64,000 bases of DNA from Accumulibacter sp. (GTDB lineage Bacteria > Pseudomonadota > Gammaproteobacteria > Burkholderiales > Rhodocyclaceae). A model generated the notes under the pieces. It was given only the letters and a program-made list of their open reading frames with translations, was not told the DNA's origin and ran no database searches. The stretch covers positions 160,537 through 224,536 of the forward strand of contig JACKLX010000006.1 in the NCBI GenBank assembly GCA_024235695.1. The letters are read 5' to 3'. The position numbers and the translations under genes are program-made. This document shows, in pieces, positions 29,322 to 39,485 of the stretch (its first letter is position 1; each line of letters opens with the position of its first letter).

Positions 29322-30341
29322 TCAATTCTCCGTCGTCTTTTCGACATGGCCGCCGAATTGATGGCGCATTGCCGACAGCACGCGGTTGGCGAAATCGGCT
29401 TCGCCGCGCGAACCGAAACGGGCATAGAGCGCCGCGCTCAGCACCGGCGCCGGCACCGCCTCGTCGATCGCCGCCTGGATCGTCCAGCGCCCTTCGCCGG
29501 AGTCGGAGACGCGGCCCTGGAAGCCGGCGAGCGCCGGGTCGGCGGCCAGTGCGGCAGCGGTCAGGTCGAGCAGCCACGAGCCGATGACGCTGCCACGGCG
29601 CCAGACTTCGGCGATCTCGGGGAGGTCCATGTCGTACTGGTAATGCTCGGGTTGGCGCAAGGGCGTCGTCTCGGCGTCGGCGCTGTGCGCGCGCTGGCCG
29701 ATATTGGCGTGCCGCAGGATGTTCAGCCCCTCGGCGTAGGCGGCCATGATGCCGTACTCGATGCCGTTATGGACCATCTTGACGAAGTGGCCGGCGCCGT
29801 TCGGCCCGCAATGCAGGTAGCCCTGGTCGGCGCTGCCGCCCTGGCGGCTGCGGCCCGGCGTCGGTGCCGCGCTGCCGGCGCCGGGCGCCAGCGTCGCGAA
29901 CAGCGGCAGCAGGTGCTCGACGACGGCGTCTTCACCGCCGATCATCAGACAATAGCCACGTTCCAGTCCGGCAACACCGCCGCTGGTGCCGACATCGACG
30001 TAGTGGATGCCCGCCCGGCGCAAGCTTGCCGCGCGGCGCAGGTCGTCGTGGTAGTGCGAATTGCCGCCGTCAATGACGATGTCGCCCTGGTCGAGCAGCG
30101 GTGTCAGCGATTCCAGGAGCTCGTCGACGATCGCCGCCGGCACCATCAGCCAGATCGCCCGCGGCGGCGCCAGGGCTGCGACCAGCTGCGGCAGGGACTC
30201 GGCGCCGGTAGCGCCCTCGGTGACCAGCCGGCTGATGGCAGTCGTGTCGTGGTCATGGACGGCGCAGTCGTGCCCTGCGCGCAGCAGGCGTTGCGTCATG
30301 AAAGAGCCCATGCGGCCCAGTCCGATCATGCCGATCTGCAT
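29322..30341 (-). CDS. gnd: 6-phosphogluconate dehydrogenase, decarboxylating (short form)
   Basis: A 339-residue enzyme converting 6-phosphogluconate to ribulose-5-phosphate and CO2. It has the dinucleotide motif [45 protein letters not shown], and the catalytic [12 protein letters not shown]. At about 340 residues it belongs to the shorter form rather than the 470-residue type. GGAGGATCACG precedes the ATG. It is the first gene of the pair with zwf and is divergent from pgl across 181 bp, so the whole oxidative branch is encoded here. Confidence 0.95.
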   Translation of the reverse strand: MQIGMIGLGRMGSFMTQRLLRAGHDCAVHDHDTTAISRLVTEGATGAESLPQLVAALAPPRAIWLMVPAAIVDELLESLTPLLDQGDIVIDGGNSHYHDDLRRAASLRRAGIHYVDVGTSGGVAGLERGYCLMIGGEDAVVEHLLPLFATLAPGAGSAAPTPGRSRQGGSADQGYLHCGPNGAGHFVKMVHNGIEYGIMAAYAEGLNILRHANIGQRAHSADAETTPLRQPEHYQYDMDLPEIAEVWRRGSVIGSWLLDLTAAALAADPALAGFQGRVSDSGEGRWTIQAAIDEAVPAPVLSAALYARFGSRGEADFANRVLSAMRHQFGGHVEKTTEN

Positions 30342-30522
30342 CGTGATCCTCCAGTCTTCGGGTTCGAACGGTCAGCGCAGCGCGCCAGCCGTGCCGGGCC
30401 TTTTTGATAGCTGGCCTCGCGGCCCGGCAACTGCCGCCGTCAATCGCTGCATGTCAGCCACTATACTCGTCGACTTCGGCGGCTGTCGCGTGAAGCTGCC
30501 GCCTTGTTGCCAGGGAGAGCGC

Positions 30523-31257
30523 ATGACCAGACAGGATGAGTCGATGACTGGCGCGGCCCCGCAAGCCTGCCGCTGGCACCCCGTTGCCGACCAGCAGGCG
30601 CTGCCAGACGTCGCTTCCGAGACCATCGTCGCCTGTGCCGCAAGAGCGATCGAGCAACGCGGCCGTTTCGACATCGTTCTTGCTGGCGGCAACACGCCGC
30701 GGGCGGTCTATGAACGCTTGCGCGACGTCTCCAGCGACTGGTCCCGGTGGCGGATCTACTTTGGCGACGAGCGTTGCCTGCCGCCGCTCGACCCGGCGCG
30801 CAACTCGCGGATGGCCGGCGACGCCTGGCTCGACCGGGTGCCGATTCGGCGCTCACAGGTGCACGCGATACCCGGCGAGCTGGGCGCCGTGCACGCGGCG
30901 GATGAGTACGCTGATCTGCTGCGGAGCGTCGGCACCTTCGATCTGGTACTGCTCGGGCTCGGCGAGGATGGTCATACCGCCAGCCTCTTTCCCGACCACG
31001 AGTGGGGTAGCGCGCCCGGGTCGCCGGATACGCTGGCGGTCTTCGATGCGCCCAAGCCACCCGCGCAACGCGTGTCGCTCAGTGCGGCGCGGCTGGCCCG
31101 TTCGCGGCAGGTGGTCTTTCTGGTCAGCGGCGAGGCCAAGCGCCGCGCCGTCACCGCGTGGCGCGCCGGTCAGGACATTCCGGCGCGGGCGATTGCGCCC
31201 GCTGCCGGTGTCGACGTACTGGTCGAGTCGGCGCTGCTGTCACCACCGGCGGCCTGA
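30523..31257 (+). CDS. pgl: 6-phosphogluconolactonase
   Basis: A 244-residue lactonase of the NagB/SOL family that hydrolyses 6-phosphogluconolactone. Motifs are FDIVLAGGNTPRAVYERL, RIYFGDERCLPPLDPARNSR, HAIPGELGAVHAADEYA and VLLGLGEDGHTASLFPDH, the last being the signature. The ATG at 30523 follows CAGGGAGAGCGC; the Met at 30544 is a possible alternative. It completes the set with the divergent gnd-zwf pair. Confidence 0.95.
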   Translation: MTRQDESMTGAAPQACRWHPVADQQALPDVASETIVACAARAIEQRGRFDIVLAGGNTPRAVYERLRDVSSDWSRWRIYFGDERCLPPLDPARNSRMAGDAWLDRVPIRRSQVHAIPGELGAVHAADEYADLLRSVGTFDLVLLGLGEDGHTASLFPDHEWGSAPGSPDTLAVFDAPKPPAQRVSLSAARLARSRQVVFLVSGEAKRRAVTAWRAGQDIPARAIAPAAGVDVLVESALLSPPAA

Positions 31258-31438
31258 GCGCAGTTCGTCGTTCACCCGACTATGCCCCTGCGCTGGCGCC
31301 CATCGTGCCAGCGGCCAGCCGCAGTCGGCGAGCGAGCTCGATCGGGGAAACCGGGGACGGCCATCGTCGCCGTTAGCGCGACGATCGGGGGCGGCGTAAA
31401 ATCGTCCCGGTACGGGCCGAAAACAAGGAGAAGTCCTG

Positions 31439-32275
31439 ATGAGCGATCTGACGCGCGCGCTGATTGCCGGCGTTGTCCTGCTGGTCGTCGGCGGCAGCGC
31501 CTACCTGTGGTGGCACGAACGGCAAGCCACCGGCGCCCCTCCGGCCAGCACATCAACTGCCGCCGTGGTGGAACCAGCGGCGCCGGCTGCCGCACCGGTT
31601 CACCACGCTGTCGAGGCGATCACGGCGCCGCCTGACGTACCGCCTTTGCCGCCGCTGACCGACAGCGGCAGCGAGCTCAGCGACGCGCTGACCGCTTTGC
31701 TTGGCCGTCAACAGGTGCTGTCGTTTGTCGATCTCAGCGATTTTCCGCGACGCGTGGTGGCGACCGTTGACAACCTCGCACGTGCGCATGCGGCGTCGCG
31801 GCTGTGGCCGGTGGTACGGACGCCTGGGCGATTCGAGGTGAGCGAGCGTGACGGCGCGACGGTCATCGCCGACGCCAACGCCGACCGCTATAGCGCTTTC
31901 GTCCGCTTCGTGTCGGCGATCGACAGCGATGCGGCGGTGGCCCTCTATGTCCGGATGTACCCGCTGCTGCAACAGGCATACGTCCAACTCGGCTATCCCG
32001 GCAAGTATTTCAACAACCGCCTGGTCGAGGTCATCGACCAGTTGCTGGCGACGCCCGAAGTGAAGGAGCCCGTTCGCTTGACGCTGACCGAGGTCAAGGG
32101 CCCGCACGAGGTGCCGCGACCCTGGGTCCGGTACGAATACGCCGACCCGGCGCTGGAGGCGCTGCCGGCGGGGCAGAAGATTCTGTTGCGCATCGGACCG
32201 GAGAACGCCCGCCAGCTGAAGGCCTGGTTACGCGAGTTCCGCCAGCGCGTGGCCGGCAACGCGGTGGCCGGCTGA
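31439..32275 (+). CDS. DUF3014 domain membrane-anchored protein
   Basis: A 278-residue protein with one N-terminal transmembrane helix (ALIAGVVLLVVGGSAYLWW, residues 7-25) and a Pro/Ala-rich linker. The DUF3014 domain starts near residue 75: VLSFVDLSDFPRRVVATVDNLAR, then RFVSAIDSDAAVALYVRMYP and YPGKYFNNRLVEVIDQLLA. The bulk should face the periplasm. AAGGAGAAGTCCTG precedes the ATG. No function is known for the family. Confidence 0.87.
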   Translation: MSDLTRALIAGVVLLVVGGSAYLWWHERQATGAPPASTSTAAVVEPAAPAAAPVHHAVEAITAPPDVPPLPPLTDSGSELSDALTALLGRQQVLSFVDLSDFPRRVVATVDNLARAHAASRLWPVVRTPGRFEVSERDGATVIADANADRYSAFVRFVSAIDSDAAVALYVRMYPLLQQAYVQLGYPGKYFNNRLVEVIDQLLATPEVKEPVRLTLTEVKGPHEVPRPWVRYEYADPALEALPAGQKILLRIGPENARQLKAWLREFRQRVAGNAVAG

Positions 32276-32296
32276 CGCCGGACGGCCGGTCGGCGA

Positions 32297-33445
32297 TCAG
32301 CTGGCGATCAGCTTGAGATCGAAGGCCCGTTCGATCAGCCAGACCAGCGCGATCGTCAGGGTCGCCAGCGAGCCGCCGACGAAAACGCCGCGGCGGTAGA
32401 ACGCCGTGTTGCGCAGCGCGAAGGCAAGCGGCAGAAAGACCGCGACAATCGCCAGCTGACCGACTTCGACGCCGACGTTGAAACCCAGCAGCGACAGCAC
32501 CAGCGCCTGCTGCGGCAGTCCCAGTTCGGCCAGCACACTGGCAAAGCCGAAACCGTGGATCAGGCCGAAGGCGAAGGCGACCAGCCAGCGGCGACCTTCG
32601 ACCAGTGGCTTGAGATTGTTGGCGGCGGCCAGCACCACCGAGGCGGCGATCGCCGATTCGACCAGCCGGGACGGCAGGCTGACCAGTCCCAGGGCGGCCA
32701 GCGAGAGGGTGATCGAGTGCGCGATGGTGAACGCGGTGACCACCCACAACACCTCGCGCAGGGCATCGCGAAAGTGCGGCACGCCGCGCCAGCGTCCTTC
32801 CTGGTGCACCAGCACCGCCGGCAGCAGCAGCGCGAGCAGGAACAGGATGTGATCGAAGCCGATCCAGATATGCCATATCCCCTCGACCAGGTACTGCGCG
32901 AACTGCGCCAGGCGCGAACCCTGGCCGGCCGCAAACCGCTGTTCGGCGCGTTCCGGCGCCAGAACGGCGGAGTGCGGTGTGCCGTCCACGGTCAGCCGCA
33001 GCAGGCCGCGATGCAGGGCATCGAGCTCGAACAGCAGCCGGTAGCTCAGGCTCACGTCGCCGTCGGCGCGCGGGCACTCGCCGGCCAGTTGCAGCACGGC
33101 GTAGGCGCCGTCGGTGTGGCTGTCCACCAGGTGATCGGTGACGCGTACGCGGCACGGCCCGCCGCGCTGCACGCCGAGGCGGCCGAGTGCCCAGGCGTCG
33201 ATGTCGGCATGGCGTGTTCGTACCTCTCCCCAGGTGATCTCGCCGTTGCCGTCGAGGTCGAGTCCGAGCGCGAAGTCGATGTCGCGCAGGGCGATGTCCC
33301 ATTGCCCGCTCAGGGTGTTGCCGCTGACGTCGAGGATCAGGTAGCTGTCGCTGGCCTTGTGCGCCAGAGCCGGCCGGGCAAAAAGACAAAGCGGCAGGAA
33401 CAGCAGCAGGAACAGCATTCCGGGCAGCGTGTGGCGGCGGCTCAT
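32297..33445 (-). CDS. HupE/UreJ-like membrane protein with an EF-hand loop
   Basis: A 382-residue protein: signal peptide (residues 1-28, ending PALA), a periplasmic domain of about 150 residues, then a six-helix HupE/UreJ_2 membrane domain starting at GIWHIWIGFDHILFLLALLLP, with AFTIAHSITL and FGLIHGFGFA. His and Asp residues in these helices suggest metal (Ni/Co) transport, as in HupE. The periplasmic part contains a perfect EF-hand loop at residues 63-74 (DLDGNGEITWGE). It overlaps the upstream TPR gene by 4 bp (ATGA). Confidence 0.85.
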   Translation of the reverse strand: MSRRHTLPGMLFLLLFLPLCLFARPALAHKASDSYLILDVSGNTLSGQWDIALRDIDFALGLDLDGNGEITWGEVRTRHADIDAWALGRLGVQRGGPCRVRVTDHLVDSHTDGAYAVLQLAGECPRADGDVSLSYRLLFELDALHRGLLRLTVDGTPHSAVLAPERAEQRFAAGQGSRLAQFAQYLVEGIWHIWIGFDHILFLLALLLPAVLVHQEGRWRGVPHFRDALREVLWVVTAFTIAHSITLSLAALGLVSLPSRLVESAIAASVVLAAANNLKPLVEGRRWLVAFAFGLIHGFGFASVLAELGLPQQALVLSLLGFNVGVEVGQLAIVAVFLPLAFALRNTAFYRRGVFVGGSLATLTIALVWLIERAFDLKLIAS

Positions 33446-34647
33446 CGCTGCACCGCCGCCGCCGACTTCTCGCCCAGGCGGCGCAGCCGCTGATCGGCGA
33501 AGCCGCTGCTGTCCAACCAGTCGCGGGCGGGCTGCGCGACCGCGGGCTTGCCGGCGGCAATCGCCGCTTCGAGCAGGATGCGCGCGTCGCGCGGTTCGCG
33601 CTGAACGGCATAGTTTTCCGCCGCCAGGCGCAGGGCCCGTTGCGGATCGTGCCGCAGGTGCAGGGCATGGCGTGCCTCCTCGGCGCGATGCGTCGTGTCG
33701 CCGCGCTGGCGGGCGGCGTCGAAGCGATCGTCCAGCGCCTGCGCCAGTCGCGCGGCGTCCGGCGAGTTCAACAAGGCCGCCGCTTCGGCCAGCCGCAGCA
33801 ACAGCGTGTCGGATGATTCCCAGCCAGCCAGCTGCTCGGCCACTTCGGCGGGTCGGCCGCCGTCGAGCAGGAAGTCGCCCCAGGCGGCGAGCAGGTAGCC
33901 ATCGTCGCGGCCGATGGCGAGTGCCTCCCGGTAGTGCCGCTCGGCGAGCGCCGGCTGGCCTCGCCAGGCTGCCACTTCGCCCAGGCGGGTCAGCAGCCAG
34001 AGCCGGTTTCCGGGGTCGCGGCTGCTCGCCAGGGCCTGCTGCAGCGAATCGTAGCCGCTGTCGAGCTGGCCGCCGTAGGCCTGGGCGAGACCGCTGCAGG
34101 CGCCGTGGAGGACGGTCTCGTCGAGCGCCTGCAGGGCGGCACATTCCTGGCGTGCCGCCTGATAATCGGCCTGAACGAGAAATATCGCGGCGCGCCAGGC
34201 GTGGGCTTCGGCGAGTTCTGGATCCTGCGCCAGGGCCGCGGCAAAGTCGTCGAGCGCGGCCGCGAAACCGTGTCGGTACTGTCGCAGCATGCCGCGTATG
34301 GTCAGCAGGGCGGCTGGCAGGGGCTCGGGAAAACGGCCAATCACCGCCTCGGCGTAGCCGACGTAGCGCGGGTCGCCGCGGGCCATGGCCAGATCGAAGT
34401 AGCGGCGGGCGAGCCGCGCGGCGGGCTGCGGATCGTTCGCCGCGGCCGCCATTGCCGCGCGCAGGGCGACCAGTTCGCGCGCACTCGCGTCGCCGGCGCG
34501 TGCCGGCAGGCGCTCGAGCACTTCGGAATCGTCGCTCGGCCGGCGCGGCGCGGCGTCTGCCGACAGCGTCAGCGTCACCATCGATAGCGACAGCAACAGG
34601 GGAAGAAGAACAGATCGTCTGAACGAGGTCAACTTGGGGCAGGTCAT
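33442..34647 (-). CDS. Exported TPR-repeat protein
   Basis: A 401-residue protein with a signal peptide (RRSVLLPLLLSLSMVTLTLSADA). Tetratricopeptide-like helices run through most of the rest: LARRYFDLAMARGDPRYVGYAE, HGFAAALDDFAAALAQDPELAEAHAW-type repeats, LASSRDPGNRLWLLTRLGEVAA and ALAERHYREALAIGRDDGYL. The frame is open to 35130 but the N-terminal part overlaps the small ORF and terminator on the other strand and is not used. It is co-translated with the HupE-like gene; this TPR-HupE pair suggests an envelope metal-handling or assembly function. Confidence 0.82.
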   Translation of the reverse strand: MTCPKLTSFRRSVLLPLLLSLSMVTLTLSADAAPRRPSDDSEVLERLPARAGDASARELVALRAAMAAAANDPQPAARLARRYFDLAMARGDPRYVGYAEAVIGRFPEPLPAALLTIRGMLRQYRHGFAAALDDFAAALAQDPELAEAHAWRAAIFLVQADYQAARQECAALQALDETVLHGACSGLAQAYGGQLDSGYDSLQQALASSRDPGNRLWLLTRLGEVAAWRGQPALAERHYREALAIGRDDGYLLAAWGDFLLDGGRPAEVAEQLAGWESSDTLLLRLAEAAALLNSPDAARLAQALDDRFDAARQRGDTTHRAEEARHALHLRHDPQRALRLAAENYAVQREPRDARILLEAAIAAGKPAVAQPARDWLDSSGFADQRLRRLGEKSAAAVQR

Positions 34648-34715
34648 TTGCGTTACTCTTTTCGTGCGCGCCAGGTCGGGCGTCACATTCTCCAACAAAA
34701 CCCGAGGAGTTTCAT

Positions 34716-34913
34716 ATGAGCAAACTACTGTCGCTGTTGATCGCTGCCGTCTTCGCCACCGCTTCCGTCGGCTCGTTCGCTGCCTCGCACGGCGGTGCCC
34801 CGATGGGCGAGAAGAAGACGGAAGAGAAGAAGGAAGACAAGAAGGACAGCAAGGAGATGAAGAGCGAGAAGAAGGAAGACAAGAAGGAAATGAAGGACGA
34901 GAAGAAGTACTAG
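34716..34913 (+). CDS. Small exported Lys/Glu-rich protein
   Basis: A 65-residue protein: a 22-residue signal peptide ending GSFA, then a tail composed almost wholly of Lys, Glu, Asp and Met (GEKKTEEKKEDKKDSKEM and onward) ending KKY. CCCGAGGAGTTTCAT precedes the ATG and an intrinsic terminator follows, so it is a real single-gene transcript. The mature peptide would be an unfolded, highly charged periplasmic polyampholyte. No family function is known to me; similar short proteins are often labelled acid-shock-like or hypothetical. Confidence 0.8.
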   Translation: MSKLLSLLIAAVFATASVGSFAASHGGAPMGEKKTEEKKEDKKDSKEMKSEKKEDKKEMKDEKKY

Positions 34914-34933
34914 GCTTCATCACTTCGGAAAGG

Positions 34934-34957
34934 AAAAACGGGCCTCGGCCCGTTTTT
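34934..34957 (+). terminator. Intrinsic terminator after the Lys/Glu-rich gene
   Basis: A 10-bp stem, AAAAACGGGC / GCCCGTTTTT, with loop CTCG and a T-rich 3' side, 20 bases after the stop at 34913. It is the clearest rho-independent terminator in the window and would also work on the opposite strand because of the A tract. Confidence 0.85.
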
Positions 34958-35133
34958 CTTTCCGGGCGTTCGGCAACTGCCTGGTGCGGCACCGCCCGCA
35001 CCCTGAAAGACCGCCAAATGGCGGCCGGCCGGGTGCCCCGGGGCGCATCGGCTACAATGCCGCCAGACAGGCGCCAGGCGGCGGCCTGATCGTTGCTTGG
35101 CGCGCCGGCGCCCGTGACTCCCGGAGACATTGC

Positions 35134-36419
<1,286 letters not shown>

Positions 36420-36429
<10 letters not shown>

Positions 36430-37349
36430 GTCGTCCGCCGCCGCTGCCTCGCAGCGGCCTGGCGGCACAGCGCGTGCGACGCGCCTGGGGGATGGCGGCG
36501 CCGATGCTGCTGGTGCTCGCCGCGGTCGGTGGCTGGCCGCTGCTGCGAACGATCTGGTTCAGCCTGACCGACAGCGAGCTGTCGCGCCCGCGCGAACACG
36601 ACTTCATCGGCCTCGACAATTACCTCGGCGAATACGGTCTGCTGGCCAGCGCCGAGTGGTGGCAGGCGGTCGGCAACACGCTGCTGTTCACCGGCCTGTC
36701 GGTGTCGCTCGAGACCTTGCTCGGGCTGGGAGTGGCGCTGCTGCTGAACCAGCCGTCACGACTGCGCACGCTGTTGCGCGCGGCGCTGCTGGTGCCGTGG
36801 GCGATTCCGACGGTCGTCTCGGCCAGGATGTGGAGCTGGATGCTGCACGACCAGTTCGGCATCGTGAACCATCACTTGCTGGCGCTCGGCGTGATCGTCG
36901 CACCGCTGGCGTGGACCGCCGACCCGCAGCTGTCGCTGTTCAGCATCGTGCTGGTCGACGTCTGGAAGGCGACGCCCTACATGGCGTTGCTGATCCTGGC
37001 GGCGCTGCAGATGGTGCCGGTGGACTGTTACGAAGCGGCGCGGGTGGACGGCGTGCCGCGGTGGACGGTCTTTCGCCGCATCACGCTGCCCTTGATCCTG
37101 CCCGGCGTCCTGGTGGCGATGATCTTTCGCACACTCGACGCGCTGCGGGTGTTCGACCTGATCTACGTCATGACCTCGAACAGTCGCGATACGCGGAGCA
37201 TGTCGGTCTTCGTCCGCGAACAGTTGATCGACTTCGGTCTGGTCGGTTACGGGTCGGCCGCGGCGACCTGCCTGTTTTTCATGATCGCGCTGCTGAGCAT
37301 CGTCGCCATGGGCCTGATGCGCCGGACCTTCGAGCGGGCCGCGGCGTGA
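36420..37349 (+). CDS. Sugar ABC transporter permease (MalF-like)
   Basis: A 309-residue inner-membrane permease starting at GTG and overlapping the binding-protein gene by 10 bp. Six hydrophobic spans are visible and the EAA loop reads YEAARVDGVPRWTVFRRITLP. PLLRTIWFSLTDSELSRP and FIGLDNYLGEY match the MalF/UgpA/ThuF group. It pairs with the next permease. Confidence 0.93.
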
Positions 37350-38221
37350 CCGAAGGCGTGAAAACCCGTGCACGGCCGGCGACCGCGCCGCGGCGCCGTT
37401 TCGCCTGGGGCCGCGCCGGCTACCTGGCGGCGTCGCTGCTGTTCATCCTGCTGTCGGTGTTTCCGCTGCTCTACGCGCTGTCGAGTTCGTTCAAGCAGGG
37501 CACCGGGCTGTTCTCGCCGCAGCTGTGGCCGGCGGCGCCGACGCTTGCCAATTACACCGGCGTTTTCGCCGAGCAGCCGTTTGCCCAGAACCTGCTCAAC
37601 TCCTTGCTGGTCGCCAGCTGCGTCGTCGCGCTGTCGCTGGTCCTCAGCCTGATGGCCGCCTGGGCGTTCGGGCGCGTGCAGTTTCGCGGCCGTGGTGTCC
37701 TGCTGATGCTGATCCTGTCGGCTTCGATGCTGCCGCAGGTCGCGGTGCTGTCGGGGATGTTCGAGCTGGTGCGGGCTTTCGGTCTCTATGACTCGCTGGC
37801 CGCGCTGGTGTTCGCCGACCTGGTGCTGACCTTGCCGTTCACCGTGTGGGTGCTGGTCACCTTCGTCCGCCAACTGCCCAGGGAGCTCGAAGAAGCCGCG
37901 GCGATGGATGGCGTCGGCGTCCTGACGCTGGTGTTCCGGGTCTTCATGCCGCTGCTGTGGCCAGCGATGGTCGCCACCGGCCTGCTGGCCTTCATCGCCG
38001 CCTGGAACGAGTTCCTGTTCGCGCTGACCTTCACGCTGTCGACCGAGGTGCGAACGGTGCCAGTGGCGATCGCACTGATCAGCACCGCCAGCGGCTTCGA
38101 GCTGCCCTGGGGCAGGCTGATGGCGGCATCGGTGATCGTGACGCTGCCGCTGGTGGTACTGGTGGTGGTCTTTCAGCGGCGCATCGTCGCCGGTCTGTCG
38201 GCCGGCGCGGTGAAAGGGTGA
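37346..38221 (+). CDS. Sugar ABC transporter permease (MalG-like)
   Basis: A 291-residue permease starting at GTG within GTGA, a 4-bp overlap with the preceding permease. The EAA loop is LEEAAAMDGVGVLTLVFRVFMP; the N-terminal FPLLYALSSSFKQGTGLFS and late AFIAAWNEFLFALTFT segments are typical of the MalG/ThuG group. It ends 39 bp before the ATPase gene. Confidence 0.93.
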   Translation: MTEGVKTRARPATAPRRRFAWGRAGYLAASLLFILLSVFPLLYALSSSFKQGTGLFSPQLWPAAPTLANYTGVFAEQPFAQNLLNSLLVASCVVALSLVLSLMAAWAFGRVQFRGRGVLLMLILSASMLPQVAVLSGMFELVRAFGLYDSLAALVFADLVLTLPFTVWVLVTFVRQLPRELEEAAAMDGVGVLTLVFRVFMPLLWPAMVATGLLAFIAAWNEFLFALTFTLSTEVRTVPVAIALISTASGFELPWGRLMAASVIVTLPLVVLVVVFQRRIVAGLSAGAVKG

Positions 38222-38260
38222 ACGCGTGAAAGGCGCCTGGCCGCGATCGGGAGGAGGGCG

Positions 38261-39388
<1,128 letters not shown>

Positions 39389-39421
39389 AGCGCTTCTCCG
39401 CCATCACGTTGCGCACGGGCG

Positions 39422-39475
39422 CTGCCAGCGCTTTGCTGGCAGTTCCCGCTCGTCTGCCGGCATGGCCGACAGACG
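39422..39475. terminator. Two adjacent hairpins between convergent genes
   Basis: CTGCCAGC-GCTTT-GCTGGCAG (39422-39442) and an interrupted stem opened by CGTCTG and closed by CAGACG (39451-39475) lie between the ABC ATPase and the RTX gene stops. Neither has a T tract. They are candidates for stopping convergent transcription. Confidence 0.35.
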
Positions 39476-39485
39476 ATGCGCTGCG

